This document shows, piece after piece, positions 45,979-56,900 of a stretch of 64,000 nt of DNA (its first letter is position 1; every line of letters starts with the position of its first letter). Both the position numbers and the translations under genes were made by a program. The notes below the pieces were generated by a model that saw nothing but the letters and a program-made list of their open reading frames with translations, ran no database searches and had not been told where the DNA came from. Source of the DNA: Gigantopelta aegis (taxonomy: Eukaryota > Mollusca > Gastropoda > Neomphalida > Peltospiridae); contig NC_054704.1 of NCBI RefSeq assembly GCF_016097555.1, positions 48,038,625 through 48,102,624 on the forward strand, in the 5' to 3' direction.

Positions 45979-48900
45979 CTGCAAGATGAAACAATCAAAA
46001 TAATTTGGTCAAATATTCAAGCAAGAACCTGCCCTAGGGAAGTGTAGGGGCCAAAGGAAACCCCATCTTTGGATATGTTTTTTTTATTTTTCATTTTTAT
46101 TTTTTGAGGGGGGGTGTGTTAGCTACATTTCAAAACAATTCACATTTAAATAGGGAAGATAACTCATGCATTAAGCATCTGGGGATAATCACTGCAGAAC
46201 ACAACTGGAAAAGTTAAGCAAATAATTCTAATACAAATGACTACATTAGAGATGTTCAAAATTGCCGGTAACTAAGCTATTATTTACTTTTTAAAATTTT
46301 ATTTTTATTATCCCACTGTCCCCTTTCCTTTCATTCCTTTGGATTCCTTCTCATTTCTTCCCGATCTGGCAACTCCTATCTTTCAACTTCTTTTGCTATC
46401 CACCTCCACATCCCAGTCCTTGTCTCTCAAACCGATTTTTAGCTGTGTGCTTAGTCTGGCCACTTCGGAGAGTGTTCAGTAGTTACTTCTGGCATTGTTA
46501 ATCGGCACTTGTAACCATCTACTCTGCTACCCTACTACCGGCGGTCATTAGTTTATTAACCTTCTTTTCACATCTACTCATGGGTTTGCTCTGTGGAATG
46601 TTTGTATAACGTATGTGTGCCAGCCATAACAGTGACCATAAGTCCATAGTACAATGAACTGTAGCTACTAATCTTTCAAAGAGCAAAGAAAGAAATGTTT
46701 TATTTAAGGACGCACTCAACACATTTTATTTACAGTCATATGGCGTCAGACATATGGTTAAGGACCACACAGATTTTGAGAGGAAACCCGCTGTCACCAC
46801 TACATGGGCTACTCTTTCCGATTAGCAGCAAGGGATCTTTTATTTGCGCTTCTCACGGACAGGATAGCACAAACCATGGCCTTTGTTGAACCAGTTATGG
46901 ATCACTGATCAGTGCAAGTGGTTTACAGCTACCCATTGAGCCTTGCAGAGCACTCACTCAGGGTTTGGAGTCGGTATCTGGATTAACAATCCCATGCCTT
47001 GACTGGGATCCGAACCCAGTACCTACCAGCCTGTAGACCGAATACCTAACAACGATGCCACCGAAGAGCAAATGTTAGAAACCAAGTACACACACACACA
47101 CACACACTCATATATTATATAGGTGTACCTGAACCCCCTGCATGGATGATTTCTGCATCTCCAAATGCTTTCTGCACCACCGACGCTACGGTTCCTTCAT
47201 GAGAGCGAGAGACAATTATTTTCTGATGGCCTTCAGGCTTCTTAGCAGCTTTCTCAATATTTGCTGAGTGTCCATAACCAACCCAGGCCCAAACTGAAAA
47301 AGGAAGAAAACCATCAGTCTGACAGGCATGCAGTTTGGCAGTGGATCCTTGGAACTGACCTTTCCCCAGAACAGAAGCTCTGTGGTTCAGTCTGCAACAA
47401 TACTCGTCTTCAAACCAATTGGCAGTCCTTGGTTTTTGAAAATTATAGGCGAGTAAAAAATCGCACACCTCAATATAAATAAATAAAATAGGCAGTGTAG
47501 CTCCGATTGGATTTTGACTGGTACGTCTACAAAATTGTCTATTAAACCAGTATTTCCTGATTTGTTCAACAAAGAGAAATACCATTTTAACAACTGCATG
47601 GAAACCACTGCCATATTTTAAATTTTTATTGTCGAGCTAAATGAGCTATGAAAATTGTTGATTTTTGTAAAGAGTGGAAATAAATATACCCATCTATTTT
47701 ACATGTGCCATTTGTTGAGTGTAATGTGCACTGTTTTTCACACTCATCAGACTGAAATTACGTGCACTGTACGAGCGCGATCACACCTGCACATCTTAAA
47801 AAGCAAGGTCTGAATTGGCCTTGCAATAGAATTTCAATATAAATTTATCACTAAGGTCAACAACACTATCATTTTGGATTTGTACAAAATAAATATAACA
47901 TACCCAACAGTAAATTTTTGATATGATACATTTGATATGGTACCTTTTTTTTTAACTTTGAAAATAAATGTAACCAGGTGTTAAATTATTAATTATCAAA
48001 GATTTCAATTAAATATTAATTATAATATATTAAGTATTTTTAAAAACTAATTTGTAGGAGTCGATCTTTAAATATAAAATAGTTAAAGAAAGGTGTGTTG
48101 TCTATTTCATCTTTTGTGTTAGCAGTGGTCATTGTTTATTGTGTTGGGTTTGTTAGTAGTTGTTAATTCACGTGCGACGATGACAGTTCACGCAAGACTG
48201 ATGACTCGACACCGAGACATGCACTGCATGCTTTTGGACTACACCCTTTATAACTAGATTTTTCCTAATTGTCAGATTACCATCAGCTTTCATCAGAAGC
48301 AGACAGTCCATACTACTTTATCAAATTATTCTGCAGAGAATAAGTGGTTAATTATTATATATATTTTTTAAACACTGCTGCATTTCAAGTGTCTGATCAA
48401 ATAGACATTGTGGATGTCTGGTAAGATATATTTATTTGTAATAGTGTTTTATATTGATATTCGGACATAGTGATGTAATAATTTTATCTTAATTGAGAGT
48501 TTATATTATACATGTGCGCGGAAGTGTGAAAGTTAATGTGTGATTGTAAGGAATGTTTGTATTATATTTTATAGGTTTTTCCAATTGGCCTACAATAAAA
48601 CATTGGAACCACAAGAAGTGTTGTCTTTACTTCTGCCCCGGGTTACATAAACTTGATATTTTGTCTAAAATTATTTATAATGTAATACACTTCAACAGTT
48701 TTACATCATCCTCACTGCTTCTCCTCTCTTGATTTGTATTGCTGACCGTCTTCTTTGTAACTACCTGATGTTGCATTTCATAAGGATCTTTTTGAAGTCA
48801 GGGCTCGTATTTTCAAAGCAATCTTAGCCTAGGAAATCGTAAAATCATCGTAAGCTATGACATCACTATGGCATGTGCTGTAGTGACGTCACACCCTACA

Positions 48901-51900
48901 ATGGTTTTACGATTTCGTAGGGCCAAGATGGGTTTGAAAATATGGGCCCAGATCCAGTCGACTACCACACACACATTGTGCTAGATATTGCGTACAAAAA
49001 TGAATTTCATTAATTCAACCGTAATGGGGTGGCCATATTTCTTACATAACACAGATGTGGCTATGTACACGGCGGCTGTGTATACATCCTTGGCTAATGA
49101 GGGATCACTGTCTACACCGTGGTCACATTTTAAACTCTTTTTTTTAAGGGGGGGGGGGGGTGAGTGGAGGGGAACACCAGTGTAAGACCATCACACCCAA
49201 TCTAAACCTTTCCGTGCATTAGTTACATCTAGTGAAAAATCAAAATGAAAATCATTTACAATCAACATAAAATATTAACATACTTTCAGATGTACAAAGA
49301 TTAAGACTAGCATATCCATTGTTTATAGAACATTCAGAAGTCACAAGATGAACACTAAATTTTACTAAACCTTTTTGGCCGAGTATAACATACAAACCCT
49401 TAATGTTCACTAGTACATACCCGTATCTCCTTCAAAAGGTCTGTGAATGACTCCAATTGTAGGTTCCCCATTAACAACAATACAGACCATTGTAGTTATG
49501 TATTTATACAATCCCTCTGAAAGTAGAAGAAAATTCACATGTCGATGAGGAAAACAACTTTTGAATAAGGCTGCACATATGAATAGTCTGGGCTAGCTGT
49601 GGCACTCACCACATTTGTCACTTGTGAATTTTCAAAACAACTGGCAAATTTCATCTAAATTTTGTGAAATAATTTTAGTTAATAATTGACATTTTGTTAG
49701 AAAATAACTGCTCGTCTTGGTTTCTAAATTTTAAAAAGTTTAAATTAATACTTTTGTTTTGTTTAATGACACCACTAGAGCACACTGATTTATTAATCAT
49801 CGACTATTGGTATTTTTGACATAGTCTTAGAGAAGAAACCTGCTACTTTTTTTCATTAGTAGCAAGAGATCTTTTATACGTACCATCCCACGGACAGGAT
49901 AGCACACACCATTGCCTTTGATATACCAGTTGTGGTACACTGGCAGGAACGATAAATAACCTAATGGGCCCACCACTGGGGATCAATTCCATATCGACCA
50001 TGCATCAGGCGAGTGCTTCACCATTGGGCTACATCCCACCCATTTTAAATTAATAGATAAAATAATGAAATGGTCTGACCCCATGCACTAGTCTTGTACA
50101 TTGTTAATGTTAAGGTTGTCCGGACCAGGTATTTTCCACAATCTACTTTTCTACTGATGTGAGATTGTAGCTTTAATGAGTTCTTAACCTTAAAAAAAGT
50201 TTATATATACATATATATGTAAACAATTACAACCAAAATTTGTTAATATTTTTTTTTTTTAACTTTGATCACACACACACACACGCACACAAAACCTCCA
50301 AACACCAACTCCACCCTGCACAGTATATATGTACAAGATAAAGTTAAAACTTGCTTTTGTTTAACGACACCACTAGAGCACATTGATTTATTAATCATCA
50401 GATACTGGATGTCAAACATTTCGTAATTTTGACCTAGTCTTCAGAGGAAACCCACTCATTTTGCTTTTCGTTAACCGCTGGAGATCTTTGATATGCATTT
50501 CCCAGACATGACAACACATGACACAGCCTTTGATAAGCCTATCTTGAAAAAAGAGCCCAATCAAAGAATGGATCCACCAAGGAGATGCAACCCCCTGAGA
50601 GCAAAGCACCTCAGGCAAGTGCTCTACCAACTGAGCTAGATCCTGTCCCAGTAAATATATATACATGTACAATGTCACATGTATATGTTACATATTTACC
50701 TGTATACTCCTGGGTGGCATCCAGTGGGTCGACCCACACTGAAATGGATTTCATCGCAATCGACTGGTCACTTTTAATAATATTCTCAACTTCTTCAAGC
50801 TTCTTAGTCACCTCAGGAATGGCAGACAGGCTAATAGGCTCGGTATCATGTTCTTCGGAAATGACCTGCATGTACAATAGTAAAAGTTTCTAAGAGAATA
50901 AATAACTTAATGTTGTAGAATATTGGTTTTATCATGTACCTGTATTTATAAGAATAAGGATCTCTGCAAGGTTTGGTGAGTGGAGTGAGCCATTCATCCT
51001 GAATTTTACAATAAAGCAGATATTATATATTCAACATCATTTACCAGTTATTGTTTTTATCCTGAAATTTAACCAATTTAAGTAAACAGTTTGGAAATTA
51101 TACATTGTTTTAAAATTGTTACACACATTTTAAAGATCAGTCTAAGCAAGCAATCCTTTAAAGTTAATGATTCACTCAGACTGTGGAAACAACATCACAT
51201 GTGCCATCAACGTTCCAAACTGCGTTACGCTAATGACAAAAACACAAATATAATACTTACAGAAAGAATAATTATATTCTACATTTTTCAATTAAAATGG
51301 TACATGAAATAAAATATATTCCAATAAACAAAAGTGTAACACCATCTATAGAGTAAAGAGGAAAGGTTTGAAGTTTCTAACTGTTCAGCACATGCATTTG
51401 GAAAAATAACCTAAATTCATAATTTTTATTTTTTAAAGTGCACATTATACTCAACAAACGGCACACGTAAAAAAAATTGATGGGTATATTTATTTCCACT
51501 GTTTACAAAAATCGACAGTTTTCATAGCTCATTTAGCTGATAGGAAGATCCTTTTATTAAAACAAAAATTAAAAAGATGGCAATAGCTTCCATGCAGTCG
51601 TTAAACTAGTATGTCTCTTTGTTGAACAAATCAGGAAATACTGGTTTAATAGACAATTTTGCAGACGTACCACTCAAAATCCAATCAGAGCTCTGCCATC
51701 GCTAAAACTTGATACCAATACAGATAGGCATTAAGTTCATACCAGTGAATAGTTTGTAAAATATCAATTTTCTAATGAATTGATTCTTACTTAACACAAT
51801 TTATACACTCAAAATTATTTACAATTGTTACTAATGGATCATGTTTACTATTCACTATAGTAGATGCAAAAAAATGTAGCATAACGTTTGCAGATTGAAT

Positions 51901-53773
51901 ATAATAACTGTAAATAAATTCTAACAATAGGGAGCTTAAAAATCATAAAAATTAAATGATTTAACCTTGTTGATCTGGTATGTGTGACACGCACCAAATG
52001 TTAATTACCGTCTTCCATTTTAAGTCAAATTCGACGAGTCAAGTGAACATGATATTGGTAATTATAAGGACTAAATTAAAACAACTTAGTAAAATTAATG
52101 GTTTTAGGGGTTTGTAAAGTTTTCTATTTAGATACTTACTTGTTTGAACTTTATTGTTAATGGTAAATTGCAAACGTTACAATACAGTGGACCGCACGGG
52201 TCAAAAAATGGCTCTTTTTTGTACACACATTTGTAATAATGTCTAGTAAACAAACTTCAACACAATAACGAAGAAAAGTCAACTTAAAACATTTTGTTTT
52301 TCAATTGTAGCAAAATATTTACATTTTCCAATGGAAAAGTCGGTAATAATTATTATTCTTCTGCAAGACAGTGTGGGCATTTAAAAATACTACCAAGCCA
52401 TATTAGTAAGATTCAACAGTTATATAATCAATATTTATTGAGTAAACCCAAGAATAGAACATATTAAAAGTTATGTGTTTTGTTTAAATTGGCATGATCA
52501 TGGCCCTTAAATGTTTCCATACTTTTCTAGAGGTCGCACGTTCCAAATATAGTTACAGTACACTGTGACCGTATATAGCCTTGTTTTGATTGTCAGCAAT
52601 CAGACGACAGTCGGATAGCTGTCAGAGCAGAATTGTATGCGTGTATGGTAAGTACTTGGGCTATTCATAAGCATGGGGGTGTCAGTAAAATCACAGTTAT
52701 TTTATGATCAAACAGTAAAACTATGAAAACTTACCCAAAATTACCGGGCAAAGCAATGTGTTGTCTGTCATCACATTTCTAATAATAAATGTGCCACCAT
52801 GGGGTGTTGCGCATGCTAAACCGAACAAATGTAAATGCTGCGATATCGTGAGCAAGAACTTGAAGAAGTATACCCTGATTTAGTTCACCAAGATAAACCT
52901 CGCATGCAAGCACAAACAGTGAGGTTTATCCTGTCTAGGCATTCCGCCATTAGCAGCTTCTGGACAACGGTTCCGAGAAATTTAGCTCGGAACGAAATTG
53001 CGGTCAAAATAACGATTACCATCACATTTCCACACCCTAATCGTATATTGTGATCTATTTCGAGCTCACTGGGACCAAGAAATACTTACTTTGAAACAAT
53101 CTTCACTTTGAATTAAAGGAAAAAAGTCTGACTTTATCGAGCAGATTCTAGCAGCCACTTTCTTGCAGACAATTTCAGCTGACACGCATGGTGATGTTCT
53201 AAACACCGGACTCATACACCTTTCAAACACACTGATACGCTAATTTTGAAAGCAATTTTTTTCTGAACAAAATTCCTCGGAACCGTTGTCCAGAAGCTGC
53301 TAATGGCAGAATGCGTAGACAAGATAAACCTCGCTGTTTGTGCTTGCATGCGAGGTTTATCTTGGTAAACTAACCCCGATTATCTTATGTCGGTGTTTAA
53401 TGTCACTGTTTGCAAATATTAATTATTATTTAATATAACTTACCTGCATCCCAGGATAAGCTTTTGCAAACCCATAGTAAATAGCTTTGTGAGATTCCAC
53501 ATCACTTCTCGTCACTAGTTCTTTCTTTCCCTCACGTGTCAACCCTTTTTGCTTTGTATCAAGTGTACGATTGTTGTTAATGGCGATGTCACGTACGATT
53601 TTTCCACCGCGTTGTGCCAATACAATACTGACAGACAACAGTTCTTTCATGCTAACTCTAGGCTCGCCTGGAAAGAACCATGGCAGCCCAAACAAATAAA
53701 ATAAAATGCACAAAGTTGCTAAAACAAATATCACCACGCCGAAACGATTCAAGCGGACGTTTACAGGTGCCAT
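45704..53773 (-). CDS. BPNT2: BPNT2/IMPAD1 homologue, Golgi 3'-phosphoadenosine 5'-phosphatase
   Basis: Complete gene of five coding exons: 53773-53444, 50865-50700, 49516-49421, 47293-47129, 45978-45704; phases 0,1,1,1; 343 residues (human 359). The family hydrolyses PAP, the by-product of sulfotransferases, to AMP in the Golgi lumen and is needed for proteoglycan sulfation. Visible features: N-terminal type II membrane anchor at residues 11-30; [10 protein letters not shown] (human MTSGDVLSNRK); EEH at 114-116; metal-binding DPLDAT at 156-161 inside [48 protein letters not shown]; and [10 protein letters not shown] at 276-285 (human WDICAGNAIL). All inositol-monophosphatase-superfamily metal ligands appear intact, so the enzyme should be active and lithium-sensitive (inference from the family). 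Confidence 0.96.
46682..47066 (-). repeat. Full-length SINE (head A, tail I)
   Basis: In BPNT2 intron 4, same orientation as the gene. Followed on the + strand by a short CA microsatellite near 47088. Confidence 0.88.
47480..47800 (-). repeat. Dispersed repeat R1, inverted partial copy
   Basis: Reverse complement of about 51440-51710 (CAGGAAATACTGGTTTAATA, GGTATATTTATTTCC, GTGCACATTA). In BPNT2 intron 3. Confidence 0.75.
48801..48949. mobile_element. GGGCC fold-back element, second type
   Basis: 149-bp palindrome: GGGCTCGTATTTTCAAAGCA against inverted GGGCCCATATTTTCAAACCC, with AAATCGTAAAA in both arms. In BPNT2 intron 3. Confidence 0.75.
49752..50042 (-). repeat. SINE (head B, tail II)
   Basis: Antisense copy in BPNT2 intron 2 ending in GGGCTACATCCCACCC head sequence. 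Confidence 0.85.
50351..50652 (-). repeat. SINE (head C, tail II)
   Basis: Antisense copy ending in CAACTGAGCTAGATCCTGTC, 48 bp downstream of the BPNT2 exon 2 donor. Confidence 0.85.
50700..50865 (-). CDS. BPNT2: BPNT2 exon 2, catalytic metal-binding exon
   Basis: Contains the conserved EEHD and the IMPase motif [12 protein letters not shown] (human [12 protein letters not shown]). Flanked by TGCAG and GTAAAT splice sites. Confidence 0.94.
51318..52165. repeat. Dispersed repeat R1, copy 2
   Basis: Aligned with 4837-5575 over most of its right part and inverted against 47480-47800 over its left part. In BPNT2 intron 1. Confidence 0.72.
52877..53380. mobile_element. Fold-back element with 100-bp arms
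   Basis: Arms carry ACCAAGATAAACCTCGCATG and GCAGCTTCTGGACAACGGTT in inverted order, with the aaacctcgc motif doubled in each arm; about 300 bp of unique loop. In BPNT2 intron 1, 64 bp from the exon 1 donor. Confidence 0.8.
53444..53773 (-). CDS. BPNT2: BPNT2 exon 1, signal anchor and start
   Basis: Starts [19 protein letters not shown] (human MAPMGIRLSPLGVAVF). The hydrophobic segment of residues 11-30 is preceded by two arginines, fitting a type II Golgi anchor. It lacks the long Gly/Ala-rich linker of the human protein. Ends in phase 0 (PGMQ) at GTAAGT. Confidence 0.93.
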
Positions 53774-53955
53774 CTTGTTAAATATGCAAAGTTAATATAT
53801 ATGCTTTCGTATAACAGTATTATTAATAAAGAATAACTGTAATTGATATTTCCATATTTATTAGTTATATTGTACTATTTACATACTTCAGGTAAATTAA
53901 TTCGGGGTAAAACATACACACAAAAAACAATATGCGAAACTATTTCTAAACAAAC
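53774..53955. promoter_or_regulatory. Probable bidirectional BPNT2/UBE2W promoter
   Basis: Only 182 bp separates the two divergent start codons, so the transcription starts must be close or overlapping. No TATA box is convincing. An ETS-like CTTCCGC lies at about 53974, just inside UBE2W. Shared control of the two genes is inferred from geometry. Confidence 0.6.
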
Positions 53956-56900
53956 ATGGCTTCCATGGAGGTACTTCCGCTTTCATTTGTGCACGATTTT
54001 GTTCAATTTAACAAATGTTTCTTAGGTTTTCATTAACACAGAGTTTTCACAATCCACAGTAGCCTAAACTAGTTTTGTATCTTTACTGGTGTCTATTTAT
54101 ATGACAGCATCTGGTTGATTTAATTCAGTACCCCGTCACAGCTGTTGTAGGCGCCTACATGGGTGTTCCCATGAAACGGTTCCTATGGAGCATGGTCGGA
54201 GATTCTATTCTGATGACGTGATGGTCACGAGTTCTCTTTAACATTCTCACTGTCAAAACTATATCAACACTGTACATATCTACATCTCACCTTACCTTTA
54301 TTTACTTATAGCGTGTACTGTGTTTACTTGGTCAGTGCTTAAACAGAGGAAGTTATAATTTATCCTGCCTCCTGGCATCATGTTTTCAATACGATAACTT
54401 AGCCAAACAAAAATAAAAATAATAAAAACCAATACTTTGTATATAATTTAATACTTAGCTTTCACAAGTCCAGGGGTTCAAAAAAAAATTAAAAAAATTA
54501 CTTGCAACAGGGCAAGTGCCAGTCAGATATTCACTTGCCCCATATATTTTTCCACTTGCCCATACTTCTTATGGTAACCAATTGTGTTACTCCTATTTAA
54601 TTTAATACAGTGCTTAATAGTGTAATAATCTTGAAAGTAATTGGTTTAATTGCACCGGCGTCGTGGCAGGCCATCGGTCTGCAGGCTGGTAGGTACTGGG
54701 TTCGGATCCCAGTCGAGGTATGGGATTTTTAATCCAGATACCGACTCCAAACCCTGAGTGAGTGTTCCGCAAGGCTCAATAGGTAGGTGTAAACCACTTG
54801 CACCGACCAGTGATCCATAACTGGTTCAACAAAGGCCATGGTTTGTGCTATCCTGCCTGTGGGAAGCGCAAATAAAAGATCCCTTGCTGCTAATCGGAAG
54901 AGTAGCCCATGTAGTGGCGACAGCGGGTTTCCTCTTAGAATCTTTGTGGTCCTTAACCATATCTCTGATGCCATATAACCGTAAATAAAATGTGTTGAGT
55001 GCGTCGTTAAATAAAACATTTCTTTCTTTCTTTCTTTGGTTTAATTGCACAAATAAAGAATTTTGCCAATAGGTTACAACACTTACCTAGGAAGTACTAA
55101 ATGTATATGTCTGTCCAGTAGTATCCACTGTCTTCTCTACTTGTTGATTTAAACTTTATGTTTTAAATAGTGTCCATTTGTTGATTTAAACTTTGTTATT
55201 TGTTTGGTAGTGTCCACTTGTTCATCTAAATATAATTATTTGTCGATGTATGCCTTAGTGACCACTTGTATGACTGTGAATGTTGTGAGATCCCTTTCCA
55301 CTCGTGAGCTATTCTTTTATGGCTGGCATTGGTTCAAAAATGTTTAGGGATTTTGGCCCATGTGTCATTATTGTGTGTATATTATTTAAAAAAAATTTCC
55401 CCTGAACACTTCTCTGGGGTGTTTTTACCCTGTTAATAGCCGAGAAAAGTCTCTTGCAAACAGTCGTGGCTGGGCTCAAAGTAAACATGAGCTCTGTTAC
55501 TTTGCAAATGTTTTTAAATAGTGCAGGCTAGGTAAACAACAGCCATCGATTGCAGCCTTGTATTTTTAACTTATTGAGCATAATGTATTTGTTATAAACT
55601 TAATAAAGCAGAACAAATGAATATATTCATGTATGCTTAGAGGACCATCACGATTAAGGCTTAGGGCTAATGAAATCTAACTTCACCTTACCCGGTCATC
55701 TTACACGAACGTAGATTTACATTTGCAAAGTACTGAAACACATTAAGTGTTTTTTGCTACACGGTTTATTATATCTAAACTAAAATAATATTCATAATAT
55801 TTATGCTCTGTTCAAGTGAACTTGGAAATTATAAATTTGTTTTACACCCCCGTTCATTTGCAAAGAGCAGATTCCGGAACCACATTAACGTCTAGTTTAA
55901 TTTGAATATGACATTTTTAAACTGTATCCCACCTCATTCACCATGTTTGCAAGGATTAAACATTATGATTGCACACACAAGGCATGTATACTTTATTTTT
56001 ATATGAGCTGTAAAGCGTATTGGATGTTATTTCTAAGTTTGAAGATCATCGAACCAATTACTTATGAATTCAGTCGAACGTTCAGTGGCGGAAATTACCG
56101 ATCTTAGTCGATAGTAAAAGGGGAATAACTCTAAAATTGTTATCAAACTTTTCAACACATTGTTTTCAGTTTTGGTGTGTCAACACATTGGCAAGAGTTC
56201 TGATCGTTCCAGCATTTAGGGTTAGGGTTAGTTATCCTTAGTTATGTAAATGCTCGCATGATCGGAACTCTTTCCAAAGGTTTTACCGAGATTTGTAACA
56301 AAATTTTAAAAAGGTTTTAGGTGTTACATTAGTCATTTGTCATCGGGCATATGCAGTTAACATAATTACTTGCCCGGCATGAAAATTCCACTTGGCACGG
56401 GCGTCGGGCGATGGGATTTTTGAACCCCTGAAGTTGCGTTATTTTATTGTGAAAAAATAATCATAATCTCCCATGAATGCCAAGTTTTCCTCCCGAAAAC
56501 AAGCCGCTAAGTTGTACAGGTGTTTCTGGTATATTTTGACAAATAGTCTCATTGGCTGTCTATTTTTATCCTTGTTATGGCATTTGTTTGGGTCTATATT
56601 CCATGCAATAATGTATATGATATTCTACTTTTAAAAATAAAAGCATAAAATGGTTGTAACTTGTAAAAATATTGAATAATTTTGAGAACAATAAACAGTT
56701 TTAACTAATAACATATCAATGTTATGTTCTTGACATAGAATAACATCTAATCCTCTTGTACTTTGTATCAAGGGAACCAAAATTCAGATTGCCACCTTAA
56801 GTACTCTGACAGAGGTACAAAATGATATATTTTCTTAAAAATCCATCTCCATCAAACCATCTTGATTTCTACTAAATGTAAATGTACACATAAACACGCC

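Noticed and set aside
47115-47585. 156-codon minus-strand ORF including [13 protein letters not shown]
   Set aside because: Only 47293-47129 is the real BPNT2 exon 4; the upstream part is intron containing repeat R1.
54729-55050. ORFs with [17 protein letters not shown]-like peptides, also near 1039, 28481, 46695, 39896 and 63577
   Set aside because: These are translations of SINE cores and tails, repeated at every SINE.
56217-56236. TTAGGGTTAGGGTTAG telomere-like run
   Set aside because: Under three units; too short to mean a former telomere or fusion.
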